Below, piece after piece: positions 1 to 6,608 of a DNA stretch of 8,296 nucleotides. Origin of the DNA: Clostridia bacterium. GTDB lineage: Bacteria > Bacillota > Clostridia > Oscillospirales > Acutalibacteraceae. The stretch is taken from assembly GCA_017442445.1 (NCBI GenBank), contig JAFRZS010000181.1, positions 1-8,296 of the forward strand, in the 5' to 3' direction. The position numbers were made by a program, and so were the translations under genes. Numbering within the stretch: position 1 is the stretch's first letter; the number at the start of each line of letters is the position of its first letter. The notes beneath the pieces were generated by a model, which was not told where the DNA came from, did not search any database, and saw nothing but the letters and a program-made list of their open reading frames with translations.

Positions 1-400
1 ATTTCCAGTCGTTTTCCGTGCCCTTTTCAACGGGGACAACATCCAGATGGGAAAGCATCGCAATCGGTTTCAGGTCGGGGTTTTTACCTTACCAATAATA
101 CAGAAGCGAGGCTTCTGCGATTACTTCTTTTTTCATTGTTTTATGAATGAGGGGATAGGTGCGTTCTAAAAATTCGTGGAACTCATAGAAATTACTGAAA
201 TCAGCATTCTTATCAAGATTTTCAACCGATGTGGTATCAATTTTTATCGCTTCGGAAAGATGCTCAAGTGCTTTTTTATCATTGATATCTTTGCCGTCAA
301 ATTTTTCTGTATTCTGTTTTTTTTCAACAAAGAGTGCAGCGCGAATGAGAATTACCGCAAGTAAAACAAGCACTGCCGATAATATAATATAACCTGTCAT
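1..400 (-). pseudogene. M20-family metallopeptidase (carboxypeptidase S-like), N-terminal part, interrupted by an in-frame TAA
   Basis: Members of this family are zinc-dependent peptidases or amidohydrolases that remove terminal residues from peptides or N-acyl amino acids. The start ATG (398-400) directly abuts the stop codon of the MFS gene and has a GGAAG site upstream. Residues 4-24 form a hydrophobic anchor, so the enzyme was probably tethered to the membrane with its domain outside. The segment beginning AIKIDTTS fits the start of the M20 catalytic domain. After residue 103 (ending LLYYW) there is a TAA at 89-91. The frame then stays open for 29 more codons to the window edge and reads GKNPDLKPIAMLSHLDVVPV, whose HLDVVP matches the M20 first metal-ligand motif (H-x-D-V-V-P). 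One base change in a sense codon such as AAA, GAA or CAA explains the stop. This is either a real nonsense mutation or a sequence error. The rest of the gene lies outside the window, so other lesions cannot be judged. Confidence 0.78.
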
Positions 401-1735
401 TTAATCCACTTCCGATTGAATTTCTTTTAAAACTTTTTCGTCAATAACCTCGCCGTGTTTTACGAACGAAATAGCAAGTAAAGCAAAAACAAAGCAAAGA
501 GGACAGTATAAGAAAAGTGACCAATAAGTGCCTGATAAGTCGAAGATACTGCCGCAGAGCACGGGACCTACAACGGAAGCGGAGAAGGTTGCAGTGTAAT
601 AGTAACCTGTGAATGTGCCGATTTTTTCACTACCGCCGATTTCAAGAACCAAAGGCAGAGTGTTTATTGTAATCAAAGCCATGATTCCGCCGCCGCAGAT
701 AATTGCGATATAGAGCATCCAATCCTGTCTGATTATAAAATAGAGTGCGAATACAATTAACGCAGACAAAAAGCCTATCATAACAGTCTTTTTTCTGCCG
801 ATTTTCTGACCGAGCTTACCTGCAGGTATGGCAACCGCAACAGTTGCAACGGCAAAAGCGGAAACAAAAAGTGTTGCTGTTGATTCAGCCATGTTGAGTT
901 CTGATGTTGCAAAGGTTGTGAAATATGTCTGAATGGAGTCCATAGCATTTGAATTAAAGAAAAGTGCTATGAGCATAAAGATAAGACTTCTGCGCTCAGC
1001 TTTTGTAAGCTTCATTTTTTTGAGTCTTTCTTTTTCTTCTTTTTTCTGCTGTTTTGAGGAATAATCATCAGCCATAGCTCTTGATTTATCTGCTGAAAGT
1101 CTGTTGTCGGGTTCTCTTACAAAGAAGAAAACAACAAACAGACAGATTATCATAAATACAGCACCGAAAATGAATACAGCGCTTCTTACAGCGTGAACAT
1201 CATTTTTGTCTATGCCGAAAATGATACAAACCAGAGTACCTGCAACCGTACCTAAAACAGTACCTACACCGCCCATAAGATTGATGACGGCGTTACCTTC
1301 ACTTCTTACTTCCGAAGGAGTAAGGTCGGGCATGAGTGCTACAACGGGTGAACGCCATGTTGACATAACAAAGTTGAAAAGAATGATGCAGAGCATAAAT
1401 GCCCATATAACATTACTTAAATGAGGTATCAGCATAAAAAGTAAAGCCGATATCGGAATGCCAACAAGCAAAAACGGAGTACGACGGCCGAAACGTGTAT
1501 GAGTTCTGTCGGAAATATTACCGAACAGAGGCTGGAAAACAACACCGAAAAGGTTGTCGATAACCATAATAAGACCTATGAGTGTACCCGAAAAAGAAAG
1601 TGAACCTATAAACTCATTTTCTTTTAACATAAGCGGTACATAGGCATTATAAATAATCCAAGCTATCATACTTGCGGAAAAACCGAAGCCGATAAGAAAG
1701 GTCTTGCCGTAATTCAGTTTAATTTTTTCAGCCAT
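401..1735 (-). CDS. MFS transporter, SLC45/GPH-like (probable sugar or related solute carrier)
   Basis: An integral membrane carrier of 444 residues with about twelve hydrophobic segments in two halves. They are separated by a highly charged cytoplasmic loop at about residues 208-249, rich in Lys and Glu. The MFS loop 2-3 signature is clear (GNISDRTHTRFGRR, about 72-85), and a second copy follows in the C-terminal half (GKLGQKIGRKK, about 306-316). The RSP...ALMPDLTP...RSEGNAVINLMGG stretch after TM4 is typical of SLC45/GPH-type carriers in Firmicutes, which usually move sugars with a cation. The substrate cannot be read from sequence. I chose the ATG at 1733-1735: it lies 4 bases after the nth stop with GAAGG 8 bases upstream. 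An in-frame TTG at 1748-1750 would add five residues and overlap nth, but it overlaps the Shine-Dalgarno bases themselves. Its stop codon touches the start of the M20 gene, so the two are probably co-translated. Confidence 0.85.
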   Translation of the reverse strand: MAEKIKLNYGKTFLIGFGFSASMIAWIIYNAYVPLMLKENEFIGSLSFSGTLIGLIMVIDNLFGVVFQPLFGNISDRTHTRFGRRTPFLLVGIPISALLFMLIPHLSNVIWAFMLCIILFNFVMSTWRSPVVALMPDLTPSEVRSEGNAVINLMGGVGTVLGTVAGTLVCIIFGIDKNDVHAVRSAVFIFGAVFMIICLFVVFFFVREPDNRLSADKSRAMADDYSSKQQKKEEKERLKKMKLTKAERRSLIFMLIALFFNSNAMDSIQTYFTTFATSELNMAESTATLFVSAFAVATVAVAIPAGKLGQKIGRKKTVMIGFLSALIVFALYFIIRQDWMLYIAIICGGGIMALITINTLPLVLEIGGSEKIGTFTGYYYTATFSASVVGPVLCGSIFDLSGTYWSLFLYCPLCFVFALLAISFVKHGEVIDEKVLKEIQSEVD

Positions 1736-1739
1736 ATTA

Positions 1740-2375
1740 TCAACCTTCAATCTTTGATGATTTGCAAAATTTATTCATTGAGCAGATGTCACACTTAGGA
1801 CGACGCGCAACGCAGACTGCTCTGCCGTGCAAAACACAGCGGTGACAGAAATCGTTACTTTCCTCAGGCGGCAAAAGCTTCTTGAGTTCAAATTCAACTG
1901 CTTTCGGGTCTTTGGTATTAACCAAACCCAAAAGATTTGTTATCCTTATTAAATGAGTATCCGCAACAACGGCGGGTTTATTAAAAATATCTCCGCAAAT
2001 TAGATTTGCAGTTTTTCTGCCGACTCCCGGCAGGGTTATCAGATCTTCAATATTATCGGGGACTTCGGAATTGAAATTGTCACGGAGTATTTTCATAGCT
2101 CCTATTATATTTTTTGCCTTACTGTGAAAAAAACCGCAGGAACGGATAATTTCTTCAATATCCTCAACCTCGGCTTCGGCAAAATCCTCAACAGTTTTAT
2201 ATTTCCCGAAAAGTGCGGGAGTTACCAAATTAACTCTGGCATCGGTGCATTGAGCAGAAAGCATTGTTGCAATTAACAGTTCGTGCGGTACATTATATAC
2301 AAGTGAGCATATAGCGTCGGGGTACTCTTTTTTGAGTGCCCCGACAGCTTTTAATGCGCGTTCTTTTTTGGTCAT
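1740..2375 (-). CDS. nth: Endonuclease III (base-excision DNA glycosylase/AP lyase)
   Basis: This cytoplasmic repair enzyme removes oxidised pyrimidines from DNA and nicks the abasic site by beta-elimination. It is 211 residues, the same size as the Escherichia coli enzyme, with all key residues offset by one. The helix-hairpin-helix reads LPGVGRKTA, with catalytic Lys121. The catalytic Asp139 lies in VVADTH. The C-terminal 4Fe-4S cluster loop has the C-x6-C-x2-C-x5-C spacing (Cys188, 195, 198, 204). It should therefore be fully active. The start ATG overlaps the galU stop as ATGA, and its own TGA lies 4 bases before the MFS start, so it is a middle gene of a coupled operon. The pairing with galU has no obvious functional logic and probably reflects housekeeping co-expression. 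Confidence 0.96.
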   Translation of the reverse strand: MTKKERALKAVGALKKEYPDAICSLVYNVPHELLIATMLSAQCTDARVNLVTPALFGKYKTVEDFAEAEVEDIEEIIRSCGFFHSKAKNIIGAMKILRDNFNSEVPDNIEDLITLPGVGRKTANLICGDIFNKPAVVADTHLIRITNLLGLVNTKDPKAVEFELKKLLPPEESNDFCHRCVLHGRAVCVARRPKCDICSMNKFCKSSKIEG

Positions 2376-3247
2376 ATAGAAGCAGCGAGTTCCTTGATGT
2401 ATTTCTTGAAATCTTCGCCGATTTCAGGATGCTCCAATGCAACTTCGCAGTTAGCTTTCATGATGCCCAATTTGTTACCCATGTCATAACGGTTACCGAC
2501 GAAGTCAACAGCTGTAAGCTGACCGCGCTGAGCAAGAGTACACATAGCCTCTGTCAAGAAGAGTTCGCCGGTTTTTTCATCATAGGGAGAATTTTCAAGA
2601 AGCTCAAATGTTTCGGGAGGAAGAACAACTCTGCCTAAGATTGAGAAGCAGGACATAATCTGATCCTCTGTGGGTTTTTCAATTATGTAGTTACATTTCA
2701 TAACATTGTCGCGAAGGGGTTCAACATCAAGTGAGCAGTATTTGGAAACGTCCTTTCTCGGAACTTCCTTAACACCTACTGTACCCATACCGTATTCTTC
2801 GTAAACTTCGCAAAGCTGCTGAATAACGGGTTTTTCTGAAATGATAACATCATCGCCGTATAAAACTGCGAAGGGTTCGTCACCGATGAAAGATTTAGCG
2901 CAAAGGATTGCATGACCGAGACCTTTTGTTTCTTTCTGACGAAGGAAATATACGTTAGCAAGATTTGAGGGAATTTCAACCTGTTCTAAAATGTCAGCCT
3001 TTGAGGGATTGCCTGCAAGTTTTGTTTCAAGCTCAAAGTTGTGGTCAAAGTGGTCTTCAATAGCTCCTTTGCCGCGATTTGTGATGATAAGTATATCTTC
3101 AATACCTGCAGCTGCAGCTTCTTCAACGATGTACTGAATAGCCGGTTTGTCAACGATGTTGAGCATTTCCTTCGGAACTGCTTTTGATGCAGGTAAAACT
3201 CTTGTTCCCATACCTGCTGCGGGAATAATGGCTTTTTTGATTTTCAT
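2372..3247 (-). CDS. galU: UTP--glucose-1-phosphate uridylyltransferase
   Basis: Makes UDP-glucose from UTP and glucose-1-phosphate, the glucosyl donor for glycolipid anchors, teichoic-acid decoration and exopolysaccharide. With the start chosen here it is 291 residues, normal for bacterial GalU. The nucleotide-binding motif AAGMGTR (10-16) is followed by the PKEML block (25-29). Later come the RQKETKGLGHAI block (103-114), the metal-binding YGDD (130-133), the substrate-contact EKP (190-192) and the RYDMGNKLG block (253-261). An upstream in-frame ATG at 3263-3265 would add six residues. The strong GAGGAG lies between the two ATGs, 6 bases before the ATG at 3245-3247, so the shorter form is almost certainly the real one. 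The upstream gene stops 17 bases earlier, and the gene's own stop overlaps the nth start by 4 bases. Related nucleotidyltransferases for other sugars are possible, but the motif set favours GalU. Confidence 0.94.
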   Translation of the reverse strand: MKIKKAIIPAAGMGTRVLPASKAVPKEMLNIVDKPAIQYIVEEAAAAGIEDILIITNRGKGAIEDHFDHNFELETKLAGNPSKADILEQVEIPSNLANVYFLRQKETKGLGHAILCAKSFIGDEPFAVLYGDDVIISEKPVIQQLCEVYEEYGMGTVGVKEVPRKDVSKYCSLDVEPLRDNVMKCNYIIEKPTEDQIMSCFSILGRVVLPPETFELLENSPYDEKTGELFLTEAMCTLAQRGQLTAVDFVGNRYDMGNKLGIMKANCEVALEHPEIGEDFKKYIKELAASI

Positions 3248-3253
3248 TTTTTT

Positions 3254-3259
3254 CTCCTC
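3254..3259 (-). promoter_or_regulatory. Ribosome binding site that fixes the galU start
   Basis: GAGGAG on the minus strand, 6 bases before the ATG at 3245-3247. It lies downstream of the alternative ATG at 3263-3265 and so rules that start out. Confidence 0.85.
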
Positions 3260-3264
3260 TTTCA

Positions 3265-4176
3265 TTATAATAATGTTGACAATAGATTTGTCAGGACATT
3301 GTAACCGATGTAACTAAGCCCTGCGGCAAGGATTGAAACACCTGCACCGTGTTTTGCAAGGCTTAAAGGATTTACGGCTTCGCCTGATTCGTCTATCTTT
3401 TTAATATCTTTAAAAGCTTTACGCTTATAAATTCTGTCAGCAATAAATCCGACTATAATATTCGGTAATGCCGATATGAGAGCAAGGACGGAAAACTCAG
3501 TCATATAAGGTTCAAGAGAAAGTAATGCCGTCTGCATAGCTTCAACACTGCCTGAGGAAGCGGCTTCCATATAAGATACCATCACTTCGGTAAGTCCGAG
3601 TCTGTTCATAAAAAATGCAATCAATATCGAAATAAGCAATTGGATGCCGATAAAGATTCCGCCTACATAATAAAGTTTTCTGTAGAAAAACCAAAAGGGA
3701 TTGAAGAAAAATGCTGCCCAGTTGAAAGAAAATTTCTTTGAAAACTTGTCAAGATATCTGTGGTAGTTGATCTGAACATAACGGATAATTTTTGAAGCTT
3801 TTACACCGTCAATCTCCTTGTCGCTGTCAGGTGCATTCTGTCCGAAGCCCTGAAAATCCGTGAAAATTTTCGGTTCATCGTCGCTTAATGTATGACCGCA
3901 GCTTTTACAGACGGTTGCATTTTCATCATTTCTTGAAGAACATACGGGACAAAGTTTGCTGATTGTTGAATCTGCTGAAGAAAGCGGTTCAACCTCTATG
4001 ATATCTTTCTTCGGAGACCATACAAATTCTCCGTGCTTATCTTCGTTTATACATCTGCCTTCATTATTCCAGCACTCTCTGTGGAACGGAGTACCGCATT
4101 CGGGACAGACAACAATATCTTCGCCTTCTGCAAAAATGTTATCGCAGACAGGACATTTCTCACCGATATATTTCAT
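3265..4176 (-). CDS. Membrane protein with prokaryotic RING finger, zinc ribbon and DUF2628-like domain
   Basis: A 303-residue protein of unknown function. The N-terminus (about 8-55) carries a RING-like metal site: Cys8/Cys11, Cys24/Cys27, His32/Cys35 and Cys42. The FHREC segment resembles the prokaryotic RING finger family 1. A second treble-clef or ribbon site follows at Cys76/Cys79 and Cys90/Cys93 (CPVC...CKSCG), then an acidic linker. From about residue 128 the sequence becomes DUF2628-like, with the aromatic block FNWAAFFFNPFWFFYRKLYY (151-170). Three hydrophobic helices at about 170-190, 226-248 and 277-299 follow. The zinc sites lack a signal peptide and are expected in the cytoplasm. 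The start ATG overlaps the upstream stop by one base (TGATG) with AAAGGA upstream, indicating translational coupling to the GDPD-like gene. Domain names come from motif recognition, and no biochemical role should be assumed. Ubiquitin-ligase activity in particular is not implied. Confidence 0.85.
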   Translation of the reverse strand: MKYIGEKCPVCDNIFAEGEDIVVCPECGTPFHRECWNNEGRCINEDKHGEFVWSPKKDIIEVEPLSSADSTISKLCPVCSSRNDENATVCKSCGHTLSDDEPKIFTDFQGFGQNAPDSDKEIDGVKASKIIRYVQINYHRYLDKFSKKFSFNWAAFFFNPFWFFYRKLYYVGGIFIGIQLLISILIAFFMNRLGLTEVMVSYMEAASSGSVEAMQTALLSLEPYMTEFSVLALISALPNIIVGFIADRIYKRKAFKDIKKIDESGEAVNPLSLAKHGAGVSILAAGLSYIGYNVLTNLLSTLL

Positions 4177-5282
4177 CAGTCGTCCTTCTTTCTTTTCTTG
4201 AGAATATGTATCTGTACTATTGCAAAAATGATAACGGCAGAGATTGCGAGTGAAATTTTACCGATACTCAAATCCACTCTGCCTTCACTGTTGAAATTAT
4301 CATAAGTAGGAATCATTCCGTTGACTGCATCTTCAAGGTCTTCAGATGCCATGTCAAGAGCATTGAGAGAATAGATGCCCTTTCCGAGAAGCTGATTTAC
4401 TTCATGCATAACCTCATTATAATTTTTTAAAGCTGCCTTTGAGCTTTTGCTTGTTTCGGCCTTCTTTGCAGCTTCGTAATCAGCTTTAAGCTGTGCATAG
4501 GATTCTTTTGCAAATTCTCTGTATTTGATAAAGGTTTCAGGATTATCTGTTTCAATCATATTAAAGCCTAAGGAACAAAGCTCATCCCAATACTGTACGG
4601 TGTCCTGACGGTTACCGCAAAGGTCTTTATCAACTGTTGAAATGAATTTTCTGCCCTTTGAAAAATAGTTGTTATAAACATAACTGTTTTGTGTAAGTCC
4701 GTTGAAAAGTACGCCGTTTACATTCTTTGTTGCATATTCAACAACAGGCAGACCTGCTTCAAAGTTATCCGAAGCTTCGGACAGAACATTAAATATAATG
4801 TTACCTGAATATTTGCAAATAATCATGGGCTTTACTTTGAGAGAATTATACCAATCCGCAATTTCGGAAAACTCACAGTTCATACGGAGAATAACGCTGT
4901 CAAAAGATTCGGTTCTTTCGATTATTCCGTAAAGCTCTTTTTTGTATCTTTCTGCATCGTTTATCATAAACACAGCTTTTGTGTTATAGCTGAGAAGGAA
5001 AAATTCAAGATCTGATTCTTCGCTGTTATCAATCGCAGTAAGACCGCCGACAGCTTTTTTGACATCGATTGAAATGATATCAACACCCATTTCAATAGCC
5101 TTGTCAATAGCTTCCTCGGAGTTTGCTTCATGCTCTGTGTGAATACCGCCGTGCGCAACGCAAAGGAGAGTTCCGGCAGGATTTTTCATCTCTGTAACAG
5201 AAATTGCTTCCTCAGCAAAAGCTGAAAAAGACAGGCACAAAATCAATATAAATGTTATCAATAAAGTCTTAAAAGTTTTCAT
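4176..5282 (-). CDS. Secreted, membrane-anchored GDPD-like protein, probably catalytically inactive
   Basis: A 368-residue protein with a signal peptide (residues 1-23, cleavage likely after AFA). One C-terminal membrane helix (about 343-361) is followed by a basic KKRKK tail, so the body should face outward. Residues 38-250 have the layout of a glycerophosphodiester phosphodiesterase barrel: an opening VAHGG (42-46), a GVDIISIDV strand (66-74) and a closing MIETDNPE (242-249). The active site is degraded. The family HRG is HGG here (His44 kept), the PEN metal Glu aligns with Ala53, the ExD pair is SxD (Ser71, Asp73), and the HD general acid aligns with Asp/Asn at 85-86. A Lys/Ala/Glu-rich, probably coiled helical stalk follows (about 255-325). 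The gene is first in the leftward operon, with AAAGG 7 bases before its ATG. It may bind a glycerophosphate polymer or lipid without cleaving it, which is an inference. A very divergent active enzyme cannot be excluded. Confidence 0.8.
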   Translation of the reverse strand: MKTFKTLLITFILILCLSFSAFAEEAISVTEMKNPAGTLLCVAHGGIHTEHEANSEEAIDKAIEMGVDIISIDVKKAVGGLTAIDNSEESDLEFFLLSYNTKAVFMINDAERYKKELYGIIERTESFDSVILRMNCEFSEIADWYNSLKVKPMIICKYSGNIIFNVLSEASDNFEAGLPVVEYATKNVNGVLFNGLTQNSYVYNNYFSKGRKFISTVDKDLCGNRQDTVQYWDELCSLGFNMIETDNPETFIKYREFAKESYAQLKADYEAAKKAETSKSSKAALKNYNEVMHEVNQLLGKGIYSLNALDMASEDLEDAVNGMIPTYDNFNSEGRVDLSIGKISLAISAVIIFAIVQIHILKKRKKDD

Positions 5283-5305
5283 AAATATACCTTTCCTTTT
5301 TACAG

Positions 5306-5341
5306 ATAATATATAATAACATTTTTATCAACAAAAAACAA
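5306..5341 (-). promoter_or_regulatory. Putative promoter of the leftward GDPD-like/galU/nth operon
   Basis: Two overlapping sigma-A-type options are visible on the minus strand. One is TTGTTG (5334-5329), 17 bases, TATTAT (5311-5306). The other is TTGTTT (5341-5336), 17 bases, TATTAT (5318-5313). Either gives a short leader before the ATG at 5282. The region is very AT-rich, so chance matches are easy. The lack of any other gap upstream of the operon supports a promoter here. Confidence 0.5.
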
Positions 5342-5363
5342 GAAAAATGTTTATTTTTTATTG
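5329..5363. repeat. Imperfect inverted repeat between the divergent promoters
   Basis: Arms CAACAAAAAACAA (5329-5341) and TTATTTTTTATTG (5351-5363) pair at 11 of 13 positions around a 9-base centre. The left arm covers the leftward -35 options and the right arm touches the rightward -35. It is almost pure A/T tract, so it may be a shared operator, bent DNA or chance. Confidence 0.4.
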
Positions 5364-5394
5364 AAAGATTTAGATTTAAGTGATACAATATAAT
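5361..5394 (+). promoter_or_regulatory. Promoter of the aminotransferase-trpS unit
   Basis: TTGAAA at 5361-5366, a 17-base spacer and TACAAT at 5384-5389, preceded by an extended TGA (5381-5383). A perfect TATAAT also overlaps at 5389-5394 but is badly spaced from this -35. The predicted transcript start near 5396 leaves a leader of about 29 bases. It also rules out the upstream in-frame GTG at 5380 as a translation start. Confidence 0.7.
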
Positions 5395-5424
5395 GAAAAA
5401 TTATTGACGAATGGAATGATTAGT

Positions 5425-6591
5425 ATGGATTATCGTTTTTCAGACAGAATTTCGGCATTGAAACCCTCAGCAATCAGAGAAATTCTCAAAGCAACTGCAG
5501 GGTCAGATGTCATACCTTTTGCGGCAGGAAATCCCGCACCCAATGCATTCCCTGTTGAAGAGGTACAGAAGATTGCAGAAAACATTTTAACTAACCGTCC
5601 GATAGAGGCTTTACAGTACGGCGTAACAGAGGGATACAATCCCCTTCGTGAAAGAATTTCCGCTTACATGAAAGCAAAACATAACATCGGCAGAGATTTT
5701 GATAATATCATAATAACATCAGGTGCACAGCAGGTTGTTGACCTTGCAACAAAGGTTCTTTGTAACGAGGGTGATATTGTTATCTGTGAAGGTCCGTCCT
5801 TCATCGGATCGCTCAATTGCTTCCGTTCATATAATGTTGAGCTTCGCGGTGTTGATGTTGAACCTGACGGACTTAATATTGAACAGGTTGAGAATTTGCT
5901 CAAAACCGAGAAGAATGTAAAAATGATATATACAATTCCCAATTTCCAGAATCCTTCGGGTGTAACCTGTTCGCTTGAAAAGCGTAAGGCTTTGTATGAA
6001 CTTGCAAAGAAATATAATGTTATGATTCTTGAAGATAACCCCTACGGAGATTTAAGAGTTACAGGTGAACACGTTCCCGCTATCAAGAGCTTTGACGAAG
6101 ACGGACTTGTAATTTATGTAGGCTCCTTCTCAAAAATCTTATCACCCGGACTCAGAGTTGGTTATACAATTGCACCTCAGGATGTTATTGCAAAAATGAC
6201 AGTAGGTAAACAGGCATCAGATGTTCACACACCGATGTTCAATCAGATGCTCGTTGACGAGTGGATGGATAAATATGATTTTGAGAATCACATTGAAAAA
6301 ATCAGAGAAATTTACAAGGGTAAGCTCAATTTAATGTGCGACTGCATTGATGAAAATTTAGGCGGCTTTGTAGAGTATGTAAGACCTGAAGGCGGTTTGT
6401 TTATCTGGTGTGATTTACCTGAAAGCGTTGATATGCCCACCTTCTGCAAAACAGCAGCAGAAAATAAGGTTGCTGTAGTACCCGGTGTAGCATTTATGGC
6501 TCAGCCGACAGATAAGACAAATGCATTCAGAGTCAATTTCTCAACCCCGACAGATGAGGGTATTGTAAAGGGTATGAAAATTCTCGGTTAA
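5425..6591 (+). CDS. PLP-dependent aminotransferase, class I/II fold (2-aminoadipate/aromatic aminotransferase-like)
   Basis: A cytoplasmic fold-type I transaminase of 388 residues. Visible landmarks are the early AAGNPAPNAFP block, the NPSG turn (Asn176), LEDNPYGDLR with Asp204 and Tyr207 for cofactor binding, and SFSKILSPGLRVGY with Schiff-base Lys237. The substrate-carboxylate Arg is in AFRVNFS (Arg369). These patterns match the LysN/Aro8-like group, which includes 2-aminoadipate, aromatic and branched-chain aminotransferases and the catalytic half of MocR regulators. No DNA-binding domain is fused here. The exact amino donor is not readable, and co-transcription with trpS is only a weak hint at aromatic substrates. 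I chose the ATG at 5425 because MDYRFSDRIS is the usual N-terminus and the longer GTG start lies inside the promoter. The ribosome site is weak (GGA, 9 bases upstream). Confidence 0.88.
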   Translation: MDYRFSDRISALKPSAIREILKATAGSDVIPFAAGNPAPNAFPVEEVQKIAENILTNRPIEALQYGVTEGYNPLRERISAYMKAKHNIGRDFDNIIITSGAQQVVDLATKVLCNEGDIVICEGPSFIGSLNCFRSYNVELRGVDVEPDGLNIEQVENLLKTEKNVKMIYTIPNFQNPSGVTCSLEKRKALYELAKKYNVMILEDNPYGDLRVTGEHVPAIKSFDEDGLVIYVGSFSKILSPGLRVGYTIAPQDVIAKMTVGKQASDVHTPMFNQMLVDEWMDKYDFENHIEKIREIYKGKLNLMCDCIDENLGGFVEYVRPEGGLFIWCDLPESVDMPTFCKTAAENKVAVVPGVAFMAQPTDKTNAFRVNFSTPTDEGIVKGMKILG

Positions 6592-6594
6592 ATC

Positions 6595-6600
6595 AGGAGG
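6595..6600 (+). promoter_or_regulatory. Consensus ribosome binding site of trpS
   Basis: A perfect AGGAGG, 8 bases before the trpS ATG. It is much stronger than the site of the upstream aminotransferase gene, so TrpS may be translated at a higher rate than its operon partner. Confidence 0.85.
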
Positions 6601-6608
6601 AAGTTCTA

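Noticed and set aside
89..91. TAA read through as a sense codon or programmed recoding
   Set aside because: TAA is the stop of four other genes here. No slippery heptamer, pseudoknot or similar stimulator is evident. A plain nonsense mutation or error is simpler.
1736..1750. TTG start at 1748-1750 for the MFS gene
   Set aside because: The TTG overlaps the GAAGG ribosome site that serves the ATG at 1733-1735, and it would overlap the nth gene.
2336..2638. Open frame of 100 codons on the plus strand
   Set aside because: It runs across the nth-galU junction opposite two clearly recognised genes. Its protein is unlike anything known to me and its start has no ribosome site.
3248..3265. ATG at 3263-3265 as the galU start
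   Set aside because: The GAGGAG site is downstream of it and correctly spaced for the ATG at 3245-3247.
3956..4305. Two overlapping plus-strand frames (3956-4201 and 4033-4305)
   Set aside because: Both are opposite the RING/DUF2628 and GDPD-like genes, and their sequence is a shadow of the coding strand.
5380..5424. GTG start at 5380 for the aminotransferase, adding 15 residues
   Set aside because: It lies inside the predicted -35/-10 region, upstream of the likely transcript start, and the added residues do not look like the family's N-terminus.
6592..6608. T-box or tryptophan-responsive leader before trpS
   Set aside because: The gap is 17 bases and contains just the ribosome site.
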